DNA from: Rhizobiales bacterium 62-17
Lineage (GTDB): Bacteria; Pseudomonadota; Alphaproteobacteria; Rhizobiales; Beijerinckiaceae
Length of the DNA stretch: 64,000 bases
NCBI GenBank assembly: GCA_001898965.1
Contig: MKVW01000001.1
Span: 1-64,000, forward strand
Direction: 5' to 3'
Shown piece after piece: positions 50,375 to 57,835 of this stretch. The translations under genes and the position numbers were made by a program. Positions within the stretch are counted from its first letter, which is position 1, and each line of letters begins with the position of its first letter. The notes below the pieces were generated by a model. It saw only the letters and a program-made list of their open reading frames with translations, did no database searches and had not been told where the DNA came from.

Positions 50375-51088
50375 TCAGGCGATCGCCTGCTTCTGCTTTT
50401 CGATCAGGCTGGCGATGCCCTGTTTGGCGAGCGCCATCATCTGCTGCAATTGCGCTTCGTCGAAGGGGGCGCCCTCGGCGGTCGCCTGCACTTCGACCAG
50501 ATGGCCCTTGCCGGTCATAACGAAATTGGCATCGGTCTGCGCGGCGGAATCTTCGGCGTAATCGAGATCGAGCACCGAGACACCGTTGGCGACGCCGCAG
50601 GAGATCGCGGCGACGTGATCGCGCAGCGGCATGTCGCGAATGATCGAGCGGCCATGCATCCACTTCAAGCAGTCATGCAGCGCCACCCAGGCGCCGGTGA
50701 TGGAAGCGGTGCGCGTGCCGCCATCGGCCTGCAGCACGTCGCAGTCGATGGTGATCTGGCGTTCGCCGAGCGCCTGCAGATCGACGACGGCGCGCAGCGA
50801 GCGGCCAACGAGGCGCTGGATTTCCTGCGTGCGGCCCGACTGCTTGCCCGACGTCACTTCGCGACGCGTGCGCGTGTGGGTGGCGCGCGGCAACATGGCA
50901 TATTCGGCCGTCACCCAGCCACGGCCCTGGCCGCGCAGCCACATCGGCGGTTTGTCTTCGAGCGAGGCCGCGCACAACACATGCGTTTCGCCGAACTTGA
51001 TCAGGCAGGAGCCCTCCGCATAGCGCGCAACACCGCGCTCGATGGACACAGCCCGCATTTCATCAGGCGCACGCTTGGATGGACGCAT
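50375..51088 (-). CDS. rph: Ribonuclease PH
   Basis: 237 residues, phosphorolytic 3'-5' exoribonuclease trimming tRNA 3' ends. Motifs: [78 protein letters not shown]-type segment (here [20 protein letters not shown]) and [20 protein letters not shown]. Phosphate-binding Arg residues of the family are present. Two-gene unit with rdgB. Confidence 0.96.
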   Translation of the reverse strand: MRPSKRAPDEMRAVSIERGVARYAEGSCLIKFGETHVLCAASLEDKPPMWLRGQGRGWVTAEYAMLPRATHTRTRREVTSGKQSGRTQEIQRLVGRSLRAVVDLQALGERQITIDCDVLQADGGTRTASITGAWVALHDCLKWMHGRSIIRDMPLRDHVAAISCGVANGVSVLDLDYAEDSAAQTDANFVMTGKGHLVEVQATAEGAPFDEAQLQQMMALAKQGIASLIEKQKQAIA

Positions 51089-51228
51089 CAGAATTCCCCT
51101 TCGAGCAAATCACCTGTCCGCGGACATGCAATTTCGCCGTTTATGTCTGTTTTGCCGTCTTTTTGTCGAGCAAAACACTCTGGTCGGCGCCTTTCCTAGC
51201 CCATGCGGACGGATGGGAAAAGGCGTTT
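51089..51228. other. Intergenic region pfkB / rph
   Basis: 140 bases upstream of rph. It includes an AT-richer stretch TTTATGTCTGTTTTGCCG at about 51138-51155. hrcA, often divergent from rph in this group, is absent. Nothing else recognised. Confidence 0.3.
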
Positions 51229-52164
51229 TCAGAGTTCGTGTAGCCAGGGTGGATCGCTCCCGCGCCGCGTGCATGTCAGTGCCGCGACCTTGTTTGCGTG
51301 ATCGAGCCAGCGGCCGACGGCGTTGGAATCGGGGTTCAGGCGGTGGGAACCAAGCCGGTTTTCGTTCATCAGCGCGGCAAGAAGTCCCGCGGTAAAACTG
51401 TCGCCAGCACCGACCGTGTCCATCACACTGACCTGCGGCGGGACGCGGGTGATGGAGCCGCCCGCCCACGTCGCCGTCGCGCCTGTCGCACCACCGGTGA
51501 TGATCACGAGTTCGGTGCCGAGCGCCAGCCATTGCCGCGCCACGCGTTCCGGCGGTTGATCGGGATAGAGCCAGGCGATGTCGACGTCGCTGGCTTTGGT
51601 GAGGGTGCAGGCCTGGATGCGCGCTTCGACCAATCGCACGGTCTCGCTGCGTTCCGGCATCAGCGAGGGGCGAATGTTCGGATCGAAACTCACCGAAATC
51701 CGCTCGCGGGCCGCTTGCATGGCCGCCAGCGCGCTCTCGCCTTGCGGGCCGAGCAGGCAACGGAAGGAGGCGGCATGCAGATGGGCGACGTCGTCGGGCA
51801 AAGGACGGGGAAGCGCCTCGCGCTCTTCATGCGCGGTGCCTTGCAGATAGAGCGTGAAATCGACGGCGTCCGTCGCAACGTCGGATCGCGCCAGCGCCAG
51901 AGGCATCGGCCGGGTGCTGCGTTGGCACCAGCGCAGGCCGACATGTGCCTCGGCAAGCTTTTGCGCGAAAGCTTCGCCGTTGACATCACGCGCCAAGGCG
52001 CCGGCGAATTCGGCGGCGACACCGAGCCGGCCCAGGGCCAGCGCCGTGTTGAACGACGAGCCGCCCGTGGCGCTTTCAAACGCCGTCGGATCGGCTGCCG
52101 TGGCCACGAGGTCGAGAATGGCCTCGCCCATGACGAGAATGGTCTTCCCGTCTTGCGGCGACAT
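51229..52164 (-). CDS. PfkB-family sugar kinase (fructokinase-like)
   Basis: 311 residues. Ribokinase fold: ILVMGEAILDLVATA, ATGGSSFNTALALGRLGVAA (sugar-binding Gly motif), SFDPNIRPSLMPERSE, ITGGATGATATW and the catalytic anion hole/Asp motif DTVGAGDSFTAGLLAALM. Phosphorylates a sugar at the primary hydroxyl; fructose is the best guess, not proven. It begins five bases after the pheA stop on the same strand, an unusual partner. Confidence 0.88.
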   Translation of the reverse strand: MSPQDGKTILVMGEAILDLVATAADPTAFESATGGSSFNTALALGRLGVAAEFAGALARDVNGEAFAQKLAEAHVGLRWCQRSTRPMPLALARSDVATDAVDFTLYLQGTAHEEREALPRPLPDDVAHLHAASFRCLLGPQGESALAAMQAARERISVSFDPNIRPSLMPERSETVRLVEARIQACTLTKASDVDIAWLYPDQPPERVARQWLALGTELVIITGGATGATATWAGGSITRVPPQVSVMDTVGAGDSFTAGLLAALMNENRLGSHRLNPDSNAVGRWLDHANKVAALTCTRRGSDPPWLHEL

Positions 52165-52169
52165 CGCCC

Positions 52170-53024
52170 TCAGTCGCTCTGCAGCTCGTTACGGAACGCA
52201 TGCGCCGGATAGACGCCCAGAATGCGCAGCTCCGTCGTGAAGAAAGTGAGTTCTTCCAGCGCTCGTTTCAGCGGCAGATCTTCCGGATGGCCCTGCACGT
52301 CGGCCAGGAACATGGTGGCGGAGAATTCGCCGTCGACCATATAGCTTTCGAGCTTGGTCATGTTGACGCCATTGGTGGCGAAACCGCCGAGTGCCTTGTA
52401 AAGCGCCGCTGGTACGTTGCGCACGCGGAAGACAAATGTGGTCACCGTGTTGCCGTTGTTCGGCCGCGCCCAGTCGGCGACGCGCGAGAGCACGACGAAG
52501 CGTGTCGTATTGTGCTTCTCGTCTTCCACGTCGCGCATCAAAATCTTCAGGCCGTAGATTTCGGCAGCCAGCTCCGGCGCCAGCGAGGCGCGCGTCAGAT
52601 CGCCCCATTGCGAGACTTCACGCGCCGAGCCCGCCGTATCGACCGCCGTCACCGGCGTCAGCTCGAGCTTGCGGATGATCTTGCGGCACTGGCCCAGCGC
52701 GTGGATATGGCTGTGAACGGTGCGGATGGTCGCCAAGGTCGCGTCGGGCAGCGCCATGAGCTGGAAGCGGATCGGCAGAAAATATTCGCCGACGATATGC
52801 AGGCCCGAGCCCGGCAGGAAATGATGGATGTCGGCAACGCGCCCGGCGATCGAATTCTCGATGGGGATCATGCCCAATTCGGCTGTTCCGTCGGCGATGG
52901 CGGCCAAAGCGTCTTCAAACGTGTTGCAGGGAAGCGGTTCAAAATTCGGATACACGGCCCGGCAGGCAATGTGGGAATTCGCACCGGGTTCGCCCTGGTA
53001 GGCAATTTTCTTCGCTTTCGCCAT
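52170..53024 (-). CDS. pheA: Prephenate dehydratase
   Basis: 284 residues from the ATG at 53024 (ATG at 53033 lacks spacing to the AGG). Converts prephenate to phenylpyruvate. Catalytic domain: IAYQGEPGANSHIACRAVYP, GMIPIENSIAGRVADIHHFL, VHSHIHALGQCRKIIRKL, and the key NTTRFVVLS (TRF) motif. C-terminal ACT domain for phenylalanine feedback (NVPAALYKALGGFATNGVNM, LESYMVDGEFSATMFLADVQ). No chorismate mutase domain: the monofunctional form. Confidence 0.95.
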   Translation of the reverse strand: MAKAKKIAYQGEPGANSHIACRAVYPNFEPLPCNTFEDALAAIADGTAELGMIPIENSIAGRVADIHHFLPGSGLHIVGEYFLPIRFQLMALPDATLATIRTVHSHIHALGQCRKIIRKLELTPVTAVDTAGSAREVSQWGDLTRASLAPELAAEIYGLKILMRDVEDEKHNTTRFVVLSRVADWARPNNGNTVTTFVFRVRNVPAALYKALGGFATNGVNMTKLESYMVDGEFSATMFLADVQGHPEDLPLKRALEELTFFTTELRILGVYPAHAFRNELQSD

Positions 53025-53178
53025 CAGTTCCATCCTGGGGGCGGGCTCTGCCCACCCAAGTCGTTGCGGGCTGTCCTTAGCAGGTCGTCCAGCGCGACGC
53101 CACGTTTGCCGGTGTCACAGGGCTTCTGCTATCTCTGCGGCCTGGGCCGCGCAGGCGGCAACGCTCTGGGAGGGGCAG

Positions 53179-54537
53179 ATGCGGGATTGGGTGATCCGGG
53201 GCGGCACCATCGTATCGATGGACGACGGGCTCGGCGATCTGAAGGGCGACATTCTGGTCCGCGACGGCCGGATCGCCGCAATCGCGCCTACCCTGGAGAC
53301 GTCGGCCGGCGCGGAGGTGATCGATGCGCGGGGCATGATCGTCATGCCGGGCTTCGTCAACGCCCATATGCACACCTGGCAGACGGGTTTGCGCGGCGTC
53401 GCGGCCGATTGGACGATCTCGCAATATCTGCGCGCCATTCACGCTGGCCTCGCCACCCATTTCCGTGCCGAGGATATTTACATCGCCAATCTCACCGGCG
53501 CGCTCAATCAGATCAATTGCGGCACGACCACCTTGGTCGATTGGTGCCACAACAATCCGACACCTGATCATACCGACGCGGCGCTTGAGGGCCTGCGCCA
53601 GTCGGGCATCCGCGCGTTGTTCTTGCACGGCTCGCCCAAGCCCGATCCGAAACCGGGCCAGAAACATTTCAGCGAAGTGCCGATGCCGCGTGGCGAGGTC
53701 GAGCGGCTGCGTCGTGGATCATTGGCGAGCGACGATGCGCTCGTCACCATGGGGCTCGCCATTCTTGGGCCCGGCATGTCGGTCTATGACGTCTGCGATC
53801 ATGATTTTCGCTTGGCGCGTGAACTCGACATGGTCGCCAGCATGCATGTCAGCGGCGCTATGCTGACGCCCGATGGCTTTGAGCGGCTGGCCGCCTTGAG
53901 CCTCCTTGGTCCGCACCTTAACGTCGTCCACGGCAATGTGTTGACCGATGCGCAGCTCGATCTTCTGGTCGATGCGGGTGTCAGTTTCTCGGTCACGGCC
54001 GAAGTCGAAATGCAAATGAGTTTCGGCCGGCCGCTGACGGGGCGCCTGCGTCAACGCGGCGGCCACATCAGCATCGGCTCCGACATCGAGTCCGGCATGG
54101 CGAGCGACATGTTCACCGTCGCGCGGATGACCCTGCAGGCACAACGTTTCATCGATGCGCTCGACAGTTTCGCGGCGCAGGGCAAAGGGCCCGCGGAAAT
54201 CACCATCCCCTGCCGCGAGGCTTTACGCTGGGCGACGATCGACGGTGCCCGCATGGCGGGGCTTGATCGGCGCACCGGCTCGCTCACGCCAGGCAAGCAG
54301 GCCGATATCGTGCTGTTGTCGGCGCGCGATCCGAACATGCATCCGGTTGTCGATCCGGCCGCCTCCATCCTGTTGCAGGCCGGGGTCGCCAATGTCGATA
54401 CGGTGATGATCGGCGGGGTGCTGCATAAGCGCGGCGGCAGGCTGCTCTATGGCGACCTGCCGCGACGGCTCGATGAACTCTCGCAATCGAGCACGCGCAT
54501 CCTGTCGGATTTCAACCGGGCGCGCGCTGCTGCTTAG
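53179..54537 (+). CDS. Amidohydrolase family protein (chlorohydrolase/cytosine-deaminase-like)
   Basis: 452 residues, strong GGGAGGGG ribosome site. Metal-dependent TIM-barrel hydrolase: His63 and His65 in VNAHMHTWQTG, MHVSGAM (His), VVHGNVLTD (His), IGSDIESGM (Asp), and the beta-sandwich end TGSLTPGKQADIVLLSARDP. The family covers atrazine chlorohydrolase, guanine and S-adenosylhomocysteine deaminases. No signature fixes the substrate; an N-heterocycle deaminase is likely. Its stop overlaps the convergent GST stop. Confidence 0.88.
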   Translation: MRDWVIRGGTIVSMDDGLGDLKGDILVRDGRIAAIAPTLETSAGAEVIDARGMIVMPGFVNAHMHTWQTGLRGVAADWTISQYLRAIHAGLATHFRAEDIYIANLTGALNQINCGTTTLVDWCHNNPTPDHTDAALEGLRQSGIRALFLHGSPKPDPKPGQKHFSEVPMPRGEVERLRRGSLASDDALVTMGLAILGPGMSVYDVCDHDFRLARELDMVASMHVSGAMLTPDGFERLAALSLLGPHLNVVHGNVLTDAQLDLLVDAGVSFSVTAEVEMQMSFGRPLTGRLRQRGGHISIGSDIESGMASDMFTVARMTLQAQRFIDALDSFAAQGKGPAEITIPCREALRWATIDGARMAGLDRRTGSLTPGKQADIVLLSARDPNMHPVVDPAASILLQAGVANVDTVMIGGVLHKRGGRLLYGDLPRRLDELSQSSTRILSDFNRARAAA

Positions 54538-55163
54538 GCGGCTTGAGCGAGCCCCTGCATCTTGAGCATGTTCTGCACCGACGGGCGCTTGTTCATGCGC
54601 GCATAATGGGCGGCGACATTGGCGGGCATCGGCAATTTGGCCCATTCCGCCACCCAGAACTCGAAGAAGTAGAACGCGCAATCGGCGATGGTGAAATCGC
54701 CCATCAACCAGTCCTTGCCGGCGAGCTGCTTGTCGAGCAAAGCGAGACCTTTCTCGACCATCTCGCGGCCCTGCGCTTTGATCTTGGGATGCTCGTCCTC
54801 GATGCTGCTGTAGCGCACGGTGCGCCAGATGCGCGTCCAGGCCTGCATATGCAAGGTGGCGACGATATAGTCGATCGTCTCCAGGGTGCGCGCCAGTTTT
54901 TCCGGGTCGGTCGACAACAGTTTCTTGTCCGGATTGGTCAGGGCGAGCCACACTGCGATGGCCGGAAATTCGGTGAGCGTGGAGCCATCGTCGCGCACCA
55001 GCACCGGCACTTTCGATTTCGGATTCACGGCCACGTAATCGGGCTGGTATTGCCCTTGGGCGGCAAAATCGACCTTTTTCAGATCGTAGGGCTTGCCGAT
55101 CTCCTCGAGCAGGATGTGGATGCCCGTGGCGCAGGTGCCGGGGGCATAATAAAGCGTCGTCAT
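54534..55163 (-). CDS. Glutathione S-transferase
   Basis: 209 residues from the ATG at 55163, with GGAGGAAA directly upstream. Beta-class-like GST: LYYAPGTCATGIHILLEEIG with Cys as the possible catalytic residue, NPKSKVPVLVRDDGSTLTEF (G-site cis-Pro and Glu-Phe), and a helical C-domain with GDFTIADCAFYFFEFWVAEW (N-capping box TIAD). It conjugates or reduces electrophiles using GSH. It is 200 bases from the divergent gshB gene. Confidence 0.92.
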   Translation of the reverse strand: MTTLYYAPGTCATGIHILLEEIGKPYDLKKVDFAAQGQYQPDYVAVNPKSKVPVLVRDDGSTLTEFPAIAVWLALTNPDKKLLSTDPEKLARTLETIDYIVATLHMQAWTRIWRTVRYSSIEDEHPKIKAQGREMVEKGLALLDKQLAGKDWLMGDFTIADCAFYFFEFWVAEWAKLPMPANVAAHYARMNKRPSVQNMLKMQGLAQAA

Positions 55164-55364
55164 ACGTTTCCTCCGAAGCGGGATGCGGCGCCATTCTGGC
55201 CGGGCCGCCAGGGTCTGACCAGTGCGAAATTGTTCAGATGGGGCCACGAGGGCGGGGCTCAGTCATGCGGGCCTTGCAGTTGACGCCTGGTGCGCCGATA
55301 TGCGTTCTGTTCCCGGCGCGGTCGGTCCGCGCCTGTCTGTTGTTTTGCTCTGCCGGAGAACCGT

Positions 55365-56309
55365 ATGCCGCTTACCGTCGCCGTCCAGATGGACCCGATC
55401 GAACGCATCAATATTGCCGGCGATTCGACCTTCGCTTTGCTTCTGGAAGCGCAAGCCCGCGGTCACGAACTGCTCTATTACACGCCCGATCGTCTTTCCA
55501 TGGTCGGCCAGAGCATCGTCGCCGACGCCCAGCCGCTGCAGGTGCGCGACGAGGTCGGCCATCATTTCACTTTGGGCGATCGCCGCCGCACCGATCTTGG
55601 CAGCGAGGTGGATGTCGTGCTCTTGCGCCAGGACCCGCCTTTCGATCTCGCCTATATCACCACGACCCATTTGCTCGAGCGCATTCATCCGCGCACCCTC
55701 GTGGTCAATGATCCCGCAAGCGTGCGCAATGCGCCTGAAAAACTCTTCGTCATGCAGTTTCCGCAGCTCATGCCGGACACGCTGATCACCCGCGAGCGCG
55801 ACGAGATCGAAGCCTTCCGTCGCCAGCATGGCGACATCGTCATGAAGCCGCTCTACGGCAATGGCGGCGCTGCCGTTTTCAAGATGGCGCAAAAGGATCC
55901 GAATTTCGGTTCGCTGTTCGATCTGTTCTCGGCGACGTTCCGCGAGCCGTGGGTGGTGCAGCGCTTCCTGCCGCGCGTCACCGAGGGCGATAAGCGCATC
56001 ATCCTTGTCGATGGTGAGGCATTGGGCGCCGTCAATCGCGTACCGGCGGAGAACGATATCCGCTCCAACATGGTGCGTGGCGGCGCGGCCCGCGAAACCG
56101 ATCTTTCGCCGCGCGAACGGGAAATCTGCCAGACCATCGGACCTGAGTTGAAGGCTCGGGGCCTGATTTTCGTCGGCATCGATGTGATCGACGGCAATCT
56201 GACCGAAATCAACGTCACCTCGCCGACGGGCCTGCGGGCCATTCGCAAGCTGGGCGGCCCTGATTTGGCGGCCGCCATCTGGGATGCCATCGAGCGCAAG
56301 CGGGCCTGA
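55365..56309 (+). CDS. gshB: Glutathione synthetase
   Basis: 314 residues from the ATG at 55365 (GGAG upstream). ATP-grasp ligase joining gamma-glutamylcysteine and glycine. Motifs: [73 protein letters not shown] (ATP-grasp Lys and Gly loop), [20 protein letters not shown] and [19 protein letters not shown]. It completes glutathione synthesis with gshA at 4271-5638. The 201-base gap to the GST gene holds no other gene. Confidence 0.96.
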   Translation: MPLTVAVQMDPIERINIAGDSTFALLLEAQARGHELLYYTPDRLSMVGQSIVADAQPLQVRDEVGHHFTLGDRRRTDLGSEVDVVLLRQDPPFDLAYITTTHLLERIHPRTLVVNDPASVRNAPEKLFVMQFPQLMPDTLITRERDEIEAFRRQHGDIVMKPLYGNGGAAVFKMAQKDPNFGSLFDLFSATFREPWVVQRFLPRVTEGDKRIILVDGEALGAVNRVPAENDIRSNMVRGGAARETDLSPREREICQTIGPELKARGLIFVGIDVIDGNLTEINVTSPTGLRAIRKLGGPDLAAAIWDAIERKRA

Positions 56310-56425
56310 GCCGAGAAACATTCGCCAACGATAGAAAATACGTCGCGAAACGCCTGGAACCCGTTACCTCGCAAGAGTCAGTTGCCCTGGCAGATTTCAG
56401 GCGTATTTGCGAAATGGAGAGCCGC

Positions 56426-56830
56426 GTGAAAACCGATTGGAATCTGATCCGGGCAATGATGGGCGCGGCGATTGATGCTTGTGAGCGGATTGAGGCGGCT
56501 GGCTACACCGAAAACGACCGGGAAGCGGCCATAGATATAGGCGGCCAACGGGTTAGCGTGCATGACTTTCTTGTCAGTGCCTGGACGCTGCCGGAGAACC
56601 TCCGCTATCAAATCATCCGCGAGCGCCACGACCAGGCGGCAGACCTTCCTTATGTGCCAGAGACGGCCCGCATTCTCATTGCAACCGCACAGGCGAGCGC
56701 GGAACTCATCGGCGCCGGCGAAACAACTCCGGCCGGAAATGGTGTCCAGAAAATGATTCAATGGTTCGCCGATCATGCCGCGCCCGGGATCGAGCAAGCT
56801 ATTGCCGATCGTCGTCGCGCTGTCGGGTAA
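56426..56830 (+). CDS. Hypothetical protein, N-terminus DUF2513-like
   Basis: 134 residues from the GTG at 56426, with GGAGAG five bases upstream. It opens KTDWNLIRAMMGAAIDACER, reminiscent of the phage-associated DUF2513 start, followed by VSVHDFLVSAW and a mixed helical C-terminus without further motif. Weak family match from memory. It lies in a short patch with fosA and an IS fragment, so recent acquisition is plausible. Confidence 0.55.
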   Translation: MKTDWNLIRAMMGAAIDACERIEAAGYTENDREAAIDIGGQRVSVHDFLVSAWTLPENLRYQIIRERHDQAADLPYVPETARILIATAQASAELIGAGETTPAGNGVQKMIQWFADHAAPGIEQAIADRRRAVG

Positions 56831-56892
56831 CTCCTCAATTGAACGACAGAAGAGGAGCATTTAGCCCGTGAACTCATAAACGGCCGGTTCCA

Positions 56893-57309
56893 TCAGTCGA
56901 AGACCGTCACCCCTTTGGACGGGTTTTGGCGATAGTGGGCCAGTCGTGTTTTGAGCGACCCTATGTGGATTTCAAGCTTATGCCCATCTGGATCGAGGAA
57001 GTAGGTGGACGCCCCTTCGCTCTTGTCTTCCTTCCACACAACGCACTGAGCAACTAAGCGCCTGCTCAGATCAGCGTAATCTGCCTCGGAAACGCTGAAG
57101 GCGAGATGGGTATAATCCGGGTGTGGCGATGTCCTCGCCTCATCGTCATGGGACAGGCAAAGCCAAAGCGGCCCAGCTTCGAGATAGGCGCCATTTGGCC
57201 AAACAGCACGCACGGCTAATCCGAGCTGGTCGCGGTAGAAGGCCAACGACCTTTCAACATCGGCGACTGCCAGCGTGATATGGTTCAATCCGGTTACGCG
57301 TGCCTTCAT
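56893..57309 (-). CDS. FosA-type fosfomycin glutathione transferase
   Basis: 138 residues from the ATG at 57309 (GAGGTGAG upstream). Vicinal-oxygen-chelate fold. Metal ligands: His10 (GLNHITLAV), His68 (YTHLAF), Glu113 (HKLEIH). The residues that bind fosfomycin and the K+ loop in Pseudomonas FosA are matched with a constant offset: Thr12, Lys93, Ser97, Ser101, Tyr103, Arg122. FosA enzymes open the fosfomycin epoxide with glutathione using Mn2+ and K+. Intact and adjacent to a broken transposase fragment; gshB lies 600 bases away. Known FosA length is 135. Confidence 0.9.
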   Translation of the reverse strand: MKARVTGLNHITLAVADVERSLAFYRDQLGLAVRAVWPNGAYLEAGPLWLCLSHDDEARTSPHPDYTHLAFSVSEADYADLSRRLVAQCVVWKEDKSEGASTYFLDPDGHKLEIHIGSLKTRLAHYRQNPSKGVTVFD

Positions 57310-57373
57310 CGTCTCACCTCTGTCCGGATGATGCCCGCTTCCATTTTGCCCCGAAAGCTGATTCAGCGTCGGC

Positions 57374-57580
57374 ATGAGCCGATATAATCTGGCCGACTGT
57401 GAGTGGCGCGTGATCGAGCCAATGCTGCCCAACAAGCCGGGAGGCGGGCCGCGCGTCGATGACTGCCTCGTGCTGAACGGTATCTTCTGGATATTGCGAT
57501 CCGGCGCGCCGTGGCGTGACCTGCCCGAGCGCTATGGCCCACGCACCACCTGCTACAACGCTTATAGGCCTACGACTTAA
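57374..57580 (+). pseudogene. Truncated IS5-family transposase (DUF4096 N-terminus)
   Basis: 68 residues: DCEWRVIEPMLPNKPGGGPR, LNGIFWILRSGAPWRDLPER and YGPRTTCYNAY, the typical N-terminal domain of IS5-group transposases, then a sudden change to RPTT-stop. The catalytic DDE part is missing, and no terminal inverted repeats were identified. A relic of an insertion beside fosA. Confidence 0.88.
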
Positions 57581-57835
57581 ATTAAGAACAAAGCAAGAAC
57601 ATTATTCCGCCAATCTTGCCTCGTATTTTGAACGCGATTCAATGTAGCGATGGCATCGCGGATGGGCGCAGAACCGAGGGGAACAGGACAAGTCTTCAAG
57701 ACTGCCGGCACGCCACCGGGCGGCCCTCCCATCCGGATGTTTGCTCCGGCGAGGGGGGCAGGCAATTCTGAGGAACAACCCCATGCAAGGGCCATTTTCC
57801 CATCATGCCCCGCATCCGTGCTATGAGTTGGTTCC
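57581..57835. other. Gap between IS relic and glnD
   Basis: 255 bases. The first part is AT-rich (AAATTAAGAACAAAGC), then GC-rich. The rest of the insertion sequence is not recognisable here. The glnD promoter is presumably near the right end; no clear elements seen. Confidence 0.35.
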
